A DNA stretch of 64,000 nt. It comes from Singulisphaera sp045290345. GTDB taxonomy: Bacteria; Planctomycetota; Planctomycetia; Isosphaerales; Isosphaeraceae. The translations under genes were made by a program, and so were the position numbers. This document shows, piece after piece, positions 45,935 through 54,753 of this stretch; position 1 is the stretch's first letter; each line of letters starts with the position of its first letter. The notes below the pieces were generated by a model. That model saw only the letters and a program-made list of their open reading frames with translations. It was not told the origin of the DNA and searched no databases. Location: contig NZ_CP155447.1 of NCBI RefSeq assembly GCF_045290345.1, forward strand, positions 2,480,001-2,544,000, given 5' to 3'.

Positions 45935-46504
45935 ATGTTTCGTCTCTACCAGATCACGCTGATTGTCTCGACCCTGGCTCTCTGCTGGCTGGGCATGCAG
46001 GTCGTTCACGAGACCGGACATGTCCTGACGGCCTGGGGCAGCGGAGAGAGGGTCGATCGGGTCGTCCTCCATCCCCTGACGATTTCCCGCACCGACGCAA
46101 CCCACGATCACCACCCACTGCTGACCATCTGGGGCGGTCCGATCTTTGGCACGCTCTTGCCGCTCTGCGTCTCGGCCCTCTCAAAACTGGCCTGCCCCGG
46201 CTTAACTTACCTGCTCCGGTTCTTCGCCGGGTTCTGCTTGATTTCCAACGGGGCCTACCTGGGCGTCGGGTCGCTCGAGGGCGTGGGGGACGCAGGTGAC
46301 CTGTTACGCTATGGGGCTGCCCGGTGGACTCTGATCGCCTTTGGCCTCATCTGCGTGCCCAGCGGGCTCTTCCTCTGGCATGGCCTCGGCCCCCACTTCG
46401 GGCTGGGCGAGGCGAAGGGCCGGGTCGATCGTCGGACGACGCTGAGGACCCTTGGCCTCCTCCTGGCCGTGGTGCTGATCGAGGTTATCGTCGATCGCCG
46501 ATGA
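45935..46504 (+). CDS. M50-like membrane metallopeptidase
   Basis: This 189-residue protein has about five membrane segments. The first holds the zinc motif HETGH (HExxH type, within VVHETGHVLTAW). The loop GGPIFGTLLPL and the later segment FCLISNGAYLGVGSLEGVGD, then AGDLLRYG, could supply the third ligand as an aspartate. The layout resembles small M50-type peptidases, which cut within the membrane. No substrate is apparent nearby. A GTG six bases upstream of the chosen ATG (45935) is possible. Confidence 0.65.
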   Translation: MFRLYQITLIVSTLALCWLGMQVVHETGHVLTAWGSGERVDRVVLHPLTISRTDATHDHHPLLTIWGGPIFGTLLPLCVSALSKLACPGLTYLLRFFAGFCLISNGAYLGVGSLEGVGDAGDLLRYGAARWTLIAFGLICVPSGLFLWHGLGPHFGLGEAKGRVDRRTTLRTLGLLLAVVLIEVIVDRR

Positions 46505-46722
46505 TGAGCCCTTGCAGGTCTCCTGTGGCCTAAGATCGGGCAAGTGCTACCCGCTTTGAGCGTTCGCTATGCGTATAGGATCAGTATATGATTGGTCGCA
46601 TGAAGCTCCTCGCAGTCCTGCGTGGAGATCGCCCGGTAGCGGGAGATGAGCGTGGCGGGGTTGCCGTGATCATCTGACACGTCGCTTCCGCCTCCCGCCG
46701 TTGTTACACGTGCCTCATTCGG

Positions 46723-47091
46723 TTAGGTGCCACGATGCTCCAAGGCCGTCGTAAGCCGCCGAATATCGAACTCATAATGTGCAAAAATCGACTGCAAATG
46801 ATTCCGCCAATCGGGGAGACCGGCGGCGAGGATTTCCACCACTAGCCACCAACCGGGCGTGCCGATCATAAACCGATCTTCGCCGATCCTCACGTAATCC
46901 CGATCCGAGCCCACATCGTCGTTGTACGACGGGAATCGAAACTGAATGTAGGTGGCGATCAGGTCGGATACGCTGTTGAAATAGTCCTGGTCATCCTCAC
47001 TTCGTTGCCAGCAAATCAGCCCTGCGGCGGTTGCATCTCTGATCAAACGCAGCCGTCTGAGTTGGACCTCATAGAGCCGAGACTCTTCCAT
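46723..47091 (-). CDS. hypothetical cytoplasmic protein of about 122 residues
   Basis: I do not recognise this protein. It starts MEESRLYEVQLRRLRLIRDA and is mixed helix and strand. It has a conserved-looking centre (TYIQFRFPSYNDDVGSDRDY, then VRIGEDRFMIGTPGWWLVVE). The length and acidic character fit small immunity-type or accessory proteins, but this is a guess. The frame is open to 47157; the methionine at 47091 gives a more normal start. Confidence 0.55.
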   Translation of the reverse strand: MEESRLYEVQLRRLRLIRDATAAGLICWQRSEDDQDYFNSVSDLIATYIQFRFPSYNDDVGSDRDYVRIGEDRFMIGTPGWWLVVEILAAGLPDWRNHLQSIFAHYEFDIRRLTTALEHRGT

Positions 47092-47218
47092 CTGAATTAC
47101 CCTTCTTCCACACCAGGCGCTAGAGTGTCGGTGAATGCCATCTTCAAGCTTGGGCAATTCGTCCTGCCCGTAAGCCCTTATTCTCCGGTCGCCGGGCTCC
47201 GGTTACCAGGTGGACCAC

Positions 47219-47457
47219 TTACCCTTGACACTGTTGGGTGGGCGGCGGTTCCAGGTAAATGTCGCCCCCAGGGGTGCGAACCGGACGCCGTGCTTGATGC
47301 GCCTTCTTGTTGTCGACGACCTTCTTGATTTCGTCCTCTCGGGGCGGCAGGAGATCGTTGTCCTGCCGGTAAAAAGCGGTCACGGCGTCGGGCATCTGGG
47401 CCTCTGGCAGGAATCGCTTTGTATCGAGATATGACGGCCGAAGGATCTCGGGGCTCA
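47219..47457 (-). CDS. possible small hypothetical protein
   Basis: This 78-residue frame reads MSPEILRPSYLDTKRFLPEA, then DNDLLPPREDEIKKVVDNKK, with balanced composition. There is no ribosome binding site, and the neighbourhood is full of decayed genes. It may be a fragment rather than a gene. Confidence 0.25.
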
Positions 47458-47544
47458 TTCGACAGGAGGAGCAAGCTCTATCAGTACGTCGGAATGAAGT
47501 CGATCTGATCGAGTGCCGTTGGATCACCAGGAGGGAGCTGGATC

Positions 47545-47835
47545 GAATCGATAAATGACCTACTTTCGTGGCTTGCCGAGAGCCGTGAAGAGGAGACGCG
47601 TGGCGATACGGTCGCCGTCACGTTCTTGATCGACCCCGAGGGGAGGCTGCGGCTCGCCGACCGTCGCTCGGAGCATGACGCCCGTGGGGTAGCAGCATCG
47701 TCTTCTCGGCGGGCGAGATGTTCTTCTTGGCCGAGGGAGAACCAATCTCGGGCGGGCGTTCGACGGGATCGACGTCATCGATCCAGGCCAGAATTGACCG
47801 AAGTGATCTTCCGCCTCTGCCTGGGACCCGAATAA
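47545..47835 (+). pseudogene. decayed hypothetical gene with two frame changes
   Basis: Three consecutive segments look like one protein family in shifting frames. Frame 1 (47545-about 47690) reads SWLAESREEETRGDTVAVTF and LIDPEGRLRLADRRSEH. Frame 3 (47697-about 47750) reads IVFSAGEMFFLAEGE. Frame 1 again (about 47788-47835) reads PELTEVIFRLC before an early stop. From memory, intact relatives contain RRSEHV, LSAGEMFF and a following FRRCP zinc-ribbon-like end. The start and the C-terminal zinc part are missing. Relatives are not functionally characterised, to my knowledge. Confidence 0.5.
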
Positions 47836-47849
47836 CGGGCGCGGGCCGA

Positions 47850-47925
47850 GTGGCCAGGCACTTCAGTCGTCGCGTCTGTGAATTTCAGCGAAATATGGAT
47901 TAGCCTTCGCTGGGTGCCTGGCCAC
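47850..47925. repeat. nested inverted repeat, possible REP-like element
   Basis: The arms GTGGCCAGGCAC (47850-47861) and GTGCCTGGCCAC (47914-47925) are perfectly complementary. An inner pair CAGCGAA/TTCGCTG sits in the loop. It lies between the decayed gene and the YfhO gene. It could be a mobile palindrome or a terminator without a T-run. Confidence 0.55.
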
Positions 47926-48163
47926 CAGTTCGCCTCTTGAGAAACCTGGGGTTCGGTGGTAGCTTCCGCCCTGTTCGGCTGACAGAAGGCGGGGCCGCCG
48001 CCTGAGCTTGCGAAGTGAAGAACGCGTTCCAGGCGATCTTGGATCGAGCGTACGCTCCCCACCGACAGGCCGGGCCGGGCCGGGCCGTCGTCGGCGGGGG
48101 CTTCCTCTTGCGCCGGAGTGGTCCTTCGCTCAGCAGCAGCCTTGCCCGTGGAGAGTGATCGGC

Positions 48164-51145
48164 ATGCGACGTATCCCTTTCTCGTGGTTTGGTTTCGGAT
48201 GCGCCTTGGTCTTGCTGGCGGCCGCCGATCGTGCGGCCCTGTTCCAGGGGGAGCAGTTTGCGTTCCGCGACGCGGCGCATTATTACAGTCCGCTCGATCA
48301 GCGCGTGGCGCAAGAGTGGAACGCGGGGCGTTGGCCGCTCTGGGATCCGTGGCAGAACGGGGGCCAGCCGCTGCTGGGCAGCCCGACGGCCGCGGTCTTT
48401 TACCCGGGCAAGCTGCTCTACTTGACGTTCTCGGCCTCCTGGGCCCCCCGCCTCTACGTGGTCGCCCACACGGTGCTGGCGTGGCTGGGGATGTATCGGC
48501 TGGCACGTGCTTTGGGGGTCAGCCCCGTCGGCGCCGGCCTGGCGGGGCTCAGCTACGGCTTCGGAACGCCGGTTCTCCTCCTCTATAGCAATCCCATCTA
48601 TCTCGTCGGCGCGGCCTGGCTTCCTTTCGGCCTTTGCGCCGTCGACGGGATCGTTCGGCAGGGACGGCCCTGGGCGTGGCTCGAGCTGGCCGTGGTCCTG
48701 TCGCTTCAAGTCCTGGGCGGCGATCCCCAGGCGGCCTACCTGACGGTACTCAGCGGCCTGGGGTATCTCGCCCTGACGTCCTGGCGAGAACGACTGCGGC
48801 TCTTTCTTGGCGGGGGCCGCGGCCTGCTGCTGGCCTCGGCCCTCGTCGGGTTCTGGATCGTGGCGACCCTGGTCGGGGCCTGGAGCCGACGGAGCATCGG
48901 CGGTTGGATCAATCCGATCTGGATCCCGGCCGCCGCGGCCTGGGCCGGGGGCGTGGGCTGGTGGCTCTGGACCTGGAGGATCGCCCGCGCGGACCGCTCG
49001 GCGGCGGGCGAATCCTCGGACCGAGGCCCGTCGCGCCTGCTCCAACTCGCGGGGGCGGCCGGCCTGGCGCTGCTCGTCTCGGCGGTGCAGATCGTTCCGA
49101 CCGCGGAGTTCACCGCGGCGAGCAATCGGACGGGCGAGAGCTCGGCGTTGGCGTTCACCAAGTTCAGCGTCGAGCCCTGGCGGCTGGTCGAGTGTCTGTG
49201 GCCCTCGGTCTTCGGATTGTGGCTCCCGGAGAACCAAAGCTGGATCCAGGCGATTCCGCCCCACAACGACCGGCAATTGTGGCACCACTCGCTCTACGTC
49301 GGCGGTCTGACGCTGCTGCTCGGGCTGGGGGCGGTCGGGCTTCGCCGCGGTCCGCCCTGGCGAGCCTGGCTCACGGCGATCGTCGTGGTCGGCCTCGCGG
49401 CCGGTTTCGGACGATTCGCCAGTCCACTTTGGTGGGTCCGGGCTATCCCCGGCGCTGGGGCGATGCTCGGGGCTCACGACCCATTGTACAGCATGCCTCG
49501 GATCGACGGCTTCGTCGACGATGGGTACGGCAGCGTCTCCACCCTGTTGGCGGCGGCCTTTCCCGGCTACGGCTTCTTTCGGTATCCGAGCAAGCTGTTC
49601 ACCTTTTCGGCCGCGGCGTGGGCCGTCCTGGCCGGCGTCGGCTGGGATGAGGCGACGGCCGGGCGGGATCGCCGGCTGACTCGACGTTGCGTCGTCGCCC
49701 TGGCATTGAGCGTCGGGGCCCTGGCTCTGGCCTTGCTCTTCAGACACCAGGCGGTCGCCGTCCTGACCGGACGAATCCCCGGCAACGCCTTGAGCGGGCC
49801 CGCCGACCCGCGCGGCGCCTGGATCGAGACCCAACGGGCGCTGGCTCACGCCGCCGTGGTCCTGGCCCTTGGCCTGGTGCTGGCCCGGTGGGGGCCGCGT
49901 CGGCCGCGGCTGGCGGGCGCCCTGGCGCTCTTGGTCACGACCGCCGACCTGGGAGCCGCCAACGGTCGGCTGGTCTGGACGGCCCCGAACACGATCTTCG
50001 ACGCCACGCCCGAGGTCGCCGCACGCATCGCCGCCGCCGAACGATCCCAACCGGCGGCCGGGCCGTTCCGCATCCATCGCCTCCCTCTCTGGCATCCCGA
50101 ACGCTTCCTGGCCGCGTCCTCGCCCGACCGGCTCAGCGAGCTCACCGCCTGGGAACGCGGCACGCTGCAGGGGCTCTACGGCCTTCCTCTCGGCCTCGAA
50201 CGGACCGTGCACGCCGGCGTCCTCGAACTGGACGACCACCTCCTCAACTTTCACCCTCGGCTCCTCCCCGCCCACGGCGCGGCGGTCAAGGCCCTCGGCG
50301 TGACGCCCGACCATCCGGTCCTCGTCGCCCCCCGACGCAGCTTCGATCTCTGGGGCACGCGGTACTTCATCATGCCGGTGAAGCAGGACGGCTGGAACAC
50401 CGAGGCTCGCGGCTACGCCTCGTTCGTCCCCAACACCGAGCTCATCGCCCCCGCCGCCGCCGCCCTGGCGAAGACCCCGGGAGGGCGCTCCGGCTGGGCC
50501 AAGCGGCAAGACTGGCAGCTCCTCCGCAACAACGACGCCTACCCCCGCGCCTGGATCGTCCACCACGCCCGAATCGTCGCCCCCGCGACCGACCCCGACT
50601 CTCGCACCCGGCTCGTCGACGAGATCGCCTACGCGAACGACTTCTTCTGGTCGGAGCCCGGTCGCCGGGTCGCGGACCCTCGCACCATGGCCTGGATCGA
50701 GACCAACGACCGCAAGGCGCTGCAGGGCGTCCTGGGCCCGAAGCCGCCGGGATCGACCGAGTCGGTGACCGTGACCCGCGACGAGCCACTCCGCGTCGAG
50801 CTCGACGCGCGACTGACGAGCCCCGGCCTCGTGATCCTGGCCGCCACCCACTACCCCGGCTGGCGCCTGACGATCGACGGCCGAGCCGCCCCGATCCTCC
50901 GGGCCAATCGGACGATGCGCGGGGCGGCCGTCGCCACCGGCCGACACAAGCTCGTATTCGTCTATGATCCCTGGTCGTTTCGGATCGGCCTGGCCGCCTC
51001 GGCCGTCGGCCTGGCCCTCCTCCCGGCTCTCGCCACGATCCAGGTCGTTCGTCGCCGCAACTTCAGGTCCCAGACGGGGACTCCCGAGGCCGACGCTCCT
51101 GCCCCCGCTCTCGCTCCCGCCGAGGACGCTGACCCCCGACGATGA
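48164..51145 (+). CDS. YfhO-family multi-pass membrane protein
   Basis: This 993-residue membrane protein begins MRRIPFSWFGFGCALVLLAA. It carries about a dozen membrane segments spread over residues 1-640. The first loop contains FRDAAHYYSPLDQRVAQEWN, then AGRWPLWDPWQNGGQPLLG. This matches the acidic, aromatic loop of YfhO and GT-C type glycosyltransferases. The C-terminal region is extracytoplasmic. It includes TRYFIMPVKQDG and the end motif LAATHYPGWRLTIDGRAAPI, typical of YfhO. Bacterial members glycosylate lipoteichoic or similar surface polymers; here the substrate is unknown. The ATG is preceded by GGAGAG. Confidence 0.85.
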   Translation: MRRIPFSWFGFGCALVLLAAADRAALFQGEQFAFRDAAHYYSPLDQRVAQEWNAGRWPLWDPWQNGGQPLLGSPTAAVFYPGKLLYLTFSASWAPRLYVVAHTVLAWLGMYRLARALGVSPVGAGLAGLSYGFGTPVLLLYSNPIYLVGAAWLPFGLCAVDGIVRQGRPWAWLELAVVLSLQVLGGDPQAAYLTVLSGLGYLALTSWRERLRLFLGGGRGLLLASALVGFWIVATLVGAWSRRSIGGWINPIWIPAAAAWAGGVGWWLWTWRIARADRSAAGESSDRGPSRLLQLAGAAGLALLVSAVQIVPTAEFTAASNRTGESSALAFTKFSVEPWRLVECLWPSVFGLWLPENQSWIQAIPPHNDRQLWHHSLYVGGLTLLLGLGAVGLRRGPPWRAWLTAIVVVGLAAGFGRFASPLWWVRAIPGAGAMLGAHDPLYSMPRIDGFVDDGYGSVSTLLAAAFPGYGFFRYPSKLFTFSAAAWAVLAGVGWDEATAGRDRRLTRRCVVALALSVGALALALLFRHQAVAVLTGRIPGNALSGPADPRGAWIETQRALAHAAVVLALGLVLARWGPRRPRLAGALALLVTTADLGAANGRLVWTAPNTIFDATPEVAARIAAAERSQPAAGPFRIHRLPLWHPERFLAASSPDRLSELTAWERGTLQGLYGLPLGLERTVHAGVLELDDHLLNFHPRLLPAHGAAVKALGVTPDHPVLVAPRRSFDLWGTRYFIMPVKQDGWNTEARGYASFVPNTELIAPAAAALAKTPGGRSGWAKRQDWQLLRNNDAYPRAWIVHHARIVAPATDPDSRTRLVDEIAYANDFFWSEPGRRVADPRTMAWIETNDRKALQGVLGPKPPGSTESVTVTRDEPLRVELDARLTSPGLVILAATHYPGWRLTIDGRAAPILRANRTMRGAAVATGRHKLVFVYDPWSFRIGLAASAVGLALLPALATIQVVRRRNFRSQTGTPEADAPAPALAPAEDADPRR

Positions 51146-51288
51146 CGCCGTTGGGAACCGGAAGCAGAGCCGGCGAAAGCAAAGCGGCCAGGATGATCTA
51201 GGGTCTCAATCCGATGCGTCGGGCAGTCTCCAGTACGTCGAAAGGAAATTGTGACATTCTCAATGTTGTTGTCGCAATATTGATAAGA

Positions 51289-51474
51289 TTATGGATGTGG
51301 AATTGATTCGCATGTGAATTCATGCGAGGCCCCGCACTGTTCAGATTTCCGCGATTGGAGAATGCTCTCTTGTTCTGAATTGCCGAGCCAACAGAGCTTC
51401 TCGGTTTCCTCCAGATCGAATTCCGTGATCGGCCCGAAGATTATGTAGCCCTCGGCGACCTTCAAGGTCATCAC
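51289..51474 (-). pseudogene. possible gene fragment lacking a start
   Basis: On the minus strand an open stretch continues from about 51619 to 51289. It contains LLTDLIHPPGEKQATQAQLH and YIIFGPITEFDLEETEKLCW, which read like true protein. The only starts are the GTG/ATG near 51477, inside this stretch, so the gene seems truncated. I cannot name the family. It lies next to the tRNA fragment. Confidence 0.3.
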
Positions 51475-51739
51475 GCGTTCGTAGCCCCGGTGGAGTTGGG
51501 CCTGGGTGGCCTGTTTCTCGCCTGGCGGGTGGATCAGATCCGTGAGCAGAGGTAAGGGGCCGGTTGGCCCTACTGGACTTCGTCCGACACATCTCGCCGA
51601 CTGAACCGGTCACCCAGCAACCGTACTTTGCACTGGAAAGCGCTTTGGCCGGCCGCCTCATGGTTTGCGTTATTCCGCTATTTATAAACAGTGCAACCGG
51701 ACTGTTAATAGCGGTTTTGAACCGTCAACACCGCAGCAG

Positions 51740-51773
51740 AAAGCCCTTGAGAACCTTAGTTCCCAAGGGCTTT
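51740..51773. terminator. hairpin AAAGCCCTTG/CAAGGGCTTT
   Basis: The arms at 51740-51749 and 51764-51773 form a perfect 10-bp stem with A and T runs at the two ends, so it can work in both directions. It lies just beyond the 3' end of the tRNA fragment on the minus strand, where a tRNA terminator is expected. Confidence 0.65.
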
Positions 51774-51781
51774 AGGAGTAA

Positions 51782-51830
51782 TGGGCGGCGCTGGATTCGA
51801 ACCAGCGACTTCCACCGTGTGAGGGTGCTC
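51782..51830 (-). tRNA. 3' fragment of tRNA-Val(CAC), probable attachment-site remnant
   Basis: On the minus strand the sequence reads as the 3' half of a tRNA. It has an anticodon loop CTCACAC (anticodon CAC), a T-arm with stem GCTGG/CCAGC around TTCGAAT, and acceptor strand GCCGCCC plus discriminator A. The 5' acceptor strand and D-arm are absent upstream. Such 3' tRNA halves are left when an integrative element inserts by site-specific recombination. CCA is not encoded. The amino acid rests on the anticodon alone. Confidence 0.7.
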
Positions 51831-51911
51831 AGAGATCCCGCCATTCTCACCAGAACCTTGGCGACAGCAGTATTTTACGCCAACCGGCTGAGATTTGCAA
51901 AACCCGTCAAA

Positions 51912-51971
51912 CCGGTACAAATACCGGCAAAAAAACGCGGTACTCGAGCGCAAAACGGTAACAAAACGGTA
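51912..51971. promoter_or_regulatory. repeats resembling integrase arm sites
   Basis: An inverted repeat CCGGTA-CAAA-TACCGG (51912-51927) and two direct copies of CAAAACGGTA (51951-51960 and 51962-51971) lie close to the tRNA fragment. The stretch is AT-richer than its surroundings. Integrases bind such short repeats beside attachment cores. No integrase gene was found, so this is inference. Confidence 0.4.
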
Positions 51972-52027
51972 GTGCAATCGGAGCACCTGGCCTGCTCCCC
52001 ATTTCTTGGTCCAGCCTTAATGGGAAT

Positions 52028-52936
52028 CTATCCGCGCAGTTGTTCAGTAGGTGGTGCGTCATGGGGCTCCTCTTCTTCTTCGATAGGCATGTACCTCTCG
52101 CGTGTCGCCGAGAATTCGGTTGGTGTCAGATAGCCTAACGAACTGTGTGGGCGTTCCGTATTGTAATCCTCCTTCCAGAGCGCCGCCAACGCCAGCGCTT
52201 GAGGCACGCTCTCGAACTCCTCCAACTCGAGGAATTCGTCGCGCAACTTGCTGTGGAACGATTCCGCGAACCCGTTCTGCCACGGGCTCCCGGGCGCCAC
52301 GTAGAGCGTTCCCGAGCCCGATTCCTCCAGGTACGAGCGCACCGCCTCCGCCGCGAACTCCGGCCCGTTGTCGCTGCGAACCCGATGCGGCGGGGCACCT
52401 CGCCTCGCCACCACCTCGGAGAGGATCTCCCGGATCTCCTCGGCCGTCATGCCCCGTCGTGCCTCCAGCGACAGGCATTCACGAGTATACTCATCGATTA
52501 GACTCAGCCACTTCAAGCTCCGACCGTCGCTGGTACGGTCGAAAATAAAATCACATGTCCATACATCGTCTTTTCCGAGCGACGGTCGGAGATGGCATCC
52601 ATTGATGTCCTGGCCGTGCGGCCGCCTCGGCTTGTGCACGGCCCGCGGCCCGGCTAGCTTCAGGCCCGACTGCCGCCACAGCCGGTGGACGGCCTTCTTG
52701 TTGACGGACCATCCCTCGCGACGCAGCATCGCCCAGATCCGGCGGTAGCCGTATCGAGGGTGCTCGCCGGCCAATACCTCGATCCGGAGTGCCAACGCGA
52801 GTCGCTCGTCGCTGTGCATGGGGGCGTAACGCAGGCCAGAGCGATTGACCCCCAGGGCGCGACAGGCGCGGCGCTGCGAGACGTCGAAGGCGTCACACAA
52901 CTCGGCGACGATCGTGCGGCGACGTGCGGCGGTCAT
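52028..52936 (-). CDS. IS3-family transposase OrfB (DDE integrase domain)
   Basis: This 302-residue protein has an N-terminal HTH_21-type region (HPRYGYRRIWAMLRREGWSV) and an rve integrase core. The DDE residues can be seen in DVWTCDFIFDRTSDG, VRSDNGPEFAAEAV and the glutamate in NGFAESFHSKLRDEFL. The C-terminal signature YNTERPHSSLGYLTP is typical of IS3. It overlaps OrfA by four bases. It is normally expressed as an OrfA-OrfB fusion by frameshifting. The reading frame is intact. Confidence 0.95.
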   Translation of the reverse strand: MTAARRRTIVAELCDAFDVSQRRACRALGVNRSGLRYAPMHSDERLALALRIEVLAGEHPRYGYRRIWAMLRREGWSVNKKAVHRLWRQSGLKLAGPRAVHKPRRPHGQDINGCHLRPSLGKDDVWTCDFIFDRTSDGRSLKWLSLIDEYTRECLSLEARRGMTAEEIREILSEVVARRGAPPHRVRSDNGPEFAAEAVRSYLEESGSGTLYVAPGSPWQNGFAESFHSKLRDEFLELEEFESVPQALALAALWKEDYNTERPHSSLGYLTPTEFSATRERYMPIEEEEEPHDAPPTEQLRG

Positions 52937-53208
52937 GGCTTTTTTTTCAATGCCTCCTGGAGCATGCGGCGGTCGAGCGCCAGTTCGGCGACGAGTTCCT
53001 TGAGACGCCCGTTCTCATTTTCAAGTTCGGAAATTTTGATTTGTTCACCCGATACTGGGTTCTCCTGGAGCGCCTTCCAACGGTAGTAGGTCGTCAGTCC
53101 GATGCCACCCTTGCGGCACGCCTGGTTGATGTTCAATCCGGCCTGGAGATCCGCCTGGACCGCGCGGAGGATCTTGGCGATCTGGTCGGGTCTGGGTCGC
53201 TTTCGCAT
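52933..53208 (-). CDS. IS3-family transposase OrfA
   Basis: This 91-residue protein has an HTH for binding the IS ends (NINQACRKGGIGLTTYYRWK), then a leucine-zipper-like helix (ISELENENGRLKELVAELAL). A run of eight A residues (coding strand) ends the gene just before OrfB. This is a plausible slippery site for the -1 frameshift that makes the transposase fusion. The relative frames fit that model. Confidence 0.92.
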   Translation of the reverse strand: MRKRPRPDQIAKILRAVQADLQAGLNINQACRKGGIGLTTYYRWKALQENPVSGEQIKISELENENGRLKELVAELALDRRMLQEALKKKP

Positions 53209-53281
53209 GGGTCGCTCCCTGGCTGGGTCAGCCAGTTATACGATTCCCATTAAGCCTGGACCAGATTTTGGGGGGCAGGCC

Positions 53282-53579
53282 AACCAATTCCGCTCAAAAA
53301 TCCGTTGTTGTGTGGAGGGCAGGAGGGGATTCCACTAGATATCGGCCCGCTTCAGAAAGAGGTAGCGATTGACCGTCTCAACCGTCTCGATCGTCCCAAC
53401 GACAATGCGGCAGGGGCTGAAGTGCCTTTGTTGAAAAGAACTTACGCCGATCTCGATCTGGAGACGGTTGCTGGGACGGTTGCATAATTCAGCTCGGGGC
53501 GACCGTCTCCATCGCGATTACAAATCTGGAAGCCGGGAGTTTCGGCTACGCTCTATTGCGATGACCTTGCCGATCTTCG
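53282..53579. other. intergenic stretch without supported gene
   Basis: I see no gene between the IS right end and the ParA gene. Short open frames here are not supported. Confidence 0.4.
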
Positions 53580-54479
53580 CTAGCATCCGACGTCGAAAAC
53601 GAACTCTTCGTCACACTGTTGCGGCGAGACGGTGTCCAAGATGATGAGTTTCCCTCGCGTTACCCTAAATTGTGACTCTATACGAGTCAGGAGTTCGTTT
53701 GAGAAGGTCTCCATGCTCGGGCCCAGGCTGCGGCAGCCGGTCGGTTTGAAGTTCATCCGGCCTTCGTTCTCGATGGTGGGTGATTGGGCAAAGCCAAGGA
53801 GGGATGGAACCGACTCAGGGAAGACATCTATCCCCAGAATCGACCGAAGGTGGGCTTCGTACTTAGCCTGCGTCGCCGACCTACGATTGCGCATTGTGAT
53901 GACTATCCCAGTGAGCTGCAGCCCTGGATTGAAATTCGTCTTCATCTGCTCTACCCGCTCCAGCGTCTCGATCAATCCAATGTTCCCGATGTCGCAAGCT
54001 TGGGTCGGGATGAGTGCTGCATCTGCAGCGAGCAACGCCGCGTTGGTCAGTGAACCGATCCAGGAAGGACAATCGATCAGGATAAAGTCGAGACCGTGCC
54101 TAACCTGCTCCAGATACTTTTGCAGGCCCTGGTTCGTTGGCCACCTTGAAGAGTCTTCATGCAACTCGGCCCAGACGAGGTAGGGAGTCGACGGGATGAG
54201 GAACAAGTTTTGGAATGTCGTTTTGCAAATGACTCGCTTGCCCGTCAGTTCTGGATAGGAGTCATATAAGGCAAGAACATCAACCTGCTTTACCGAAGGC
54301 TCGTCCTCTTCTGAGAGCTTTCTGATTCTGAGCTGGCCGGTGAGTCCGCATCTGGGATCATTGTCGACTACAAGGACACGGAACCCCGCCGCCGACAGAT
54401 ACCCACCGAGTCGGACCACGAGCGTCGTTCTCCCGACGCCGCCCTTCGCATTCACGAACGCGATGATCTTCGCACTCAT
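53580..54479 (-). CDS. ParA/MinD-like ATPase with altered P-loop
   Basis: This 299-residue protein starts MSAKIIAFVNAKGGVGRTT. ParA ATPases use ATP to position plasmids, chromosomes or protein clusters. The deviant Walker A motif is KGGVGRTT (residues 12-19). The signature lysine K12 is present, but the usual P-loop lysine is R17. Walker B is in LDFILIDCPSWIGSLTNAAL, and VLVVDNDPRCGLTGQL supplies the switch aspartate. No ParB or centromere-like repeat is beside it. The frame is open to 54509, but the start at 54479 fits the family. The R for K change may weaken hydrolysis. An accessory (plasmid or island) origin is likely. Confidence 0.88.
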   Translation of the reverse strand: MSAKIIAFVNAKGGVGRTTLVVRLGGYLSAAGFRVLVVDNDPRCGLTGQLRIRKLSEEDEPSVKQVDVLALYDSYPELTGKRVICKTTFQNLFLIPSTPYLVWAELHEDSSRWPTNQGLQKYLEQVRHGLDFILIDCPSWIGSLTNAALLAADAALIPTQACDIGNIGLIETLERVEQMKTNFNPGLQLTGIVITMRNRRSATQAKYEAHLRSILGIDVFPESVPSLLGFAQSPTIENEGRMNFKPTGCRSLGPSMETFSNELLTRIESQFRVTRGKLIILDTVSPQQCDEEFVFDVGC

Positions 54480-54753
54480 GTCGAATGTCCCCGGTGATAC
54501 TTCGTTCAATTCTCTAAGCCAGGTGGTGAGTCTTGGCTTGGAAAGTCGAACAAGTCAATACCGATGAACAATCAGTCAGTTCGAAAATTTCAATCTGAAA
54601 ACCAGATTTTATCTAGTTTGCAGATTGTCCCACAGATTACGCAATGCAGCCTGTTTTTAGGCGAATCCGACCGAACCGGGACGTGGAAAGCCTCCGGTTC
54701 GATCGGATTATTGTCTGATTCCGAATTGTCAAAGATCTTCCCCTAGAGGAGCC
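54480..54753. other. AT-rich intergenic region
   Basis: This 274-base stretch is clearly AT-richer than the core genome. It probably contains the ParA promoter. No gene was supported. Confidence 0.4.

Larger units (their letters stand above)
51993..53277 (-). mobile_element. complete IS3-family insertion sequence
   Basis: The element is about 1285 bp, with imperfect terminal inverted repeats of about 36 bp. Both ends run TGCYCCCC..., then TGGTCCAG and CTTAATGGGAATC. The end repeats are flanked by GGCC on both sides (51989-51992 and 53278-53281), a four-base target duplication. It holds two overlapping genes, OrfA and OrfB. Intact ends and frames suggest recent insertion. Confidence 0.92.

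Noticed and set aside
47900..50947. Long open frame on the minus strand opposite the YfhO gene (about 1015 codons)
   Set aside because: It is extremely proline-, arginine- and glycine-rich with no domain. The plus strand holds a well-formed membrane protein, so this is an antisense shadow of GC-rich codons.
51782..51860. A complete tRNA gene on the minus strand
   Set aside because: Only the anticodon arm, T-arm and 3' acceptor strand can be formed. No matching 5' acceptor strand or D-arm is found upstream.
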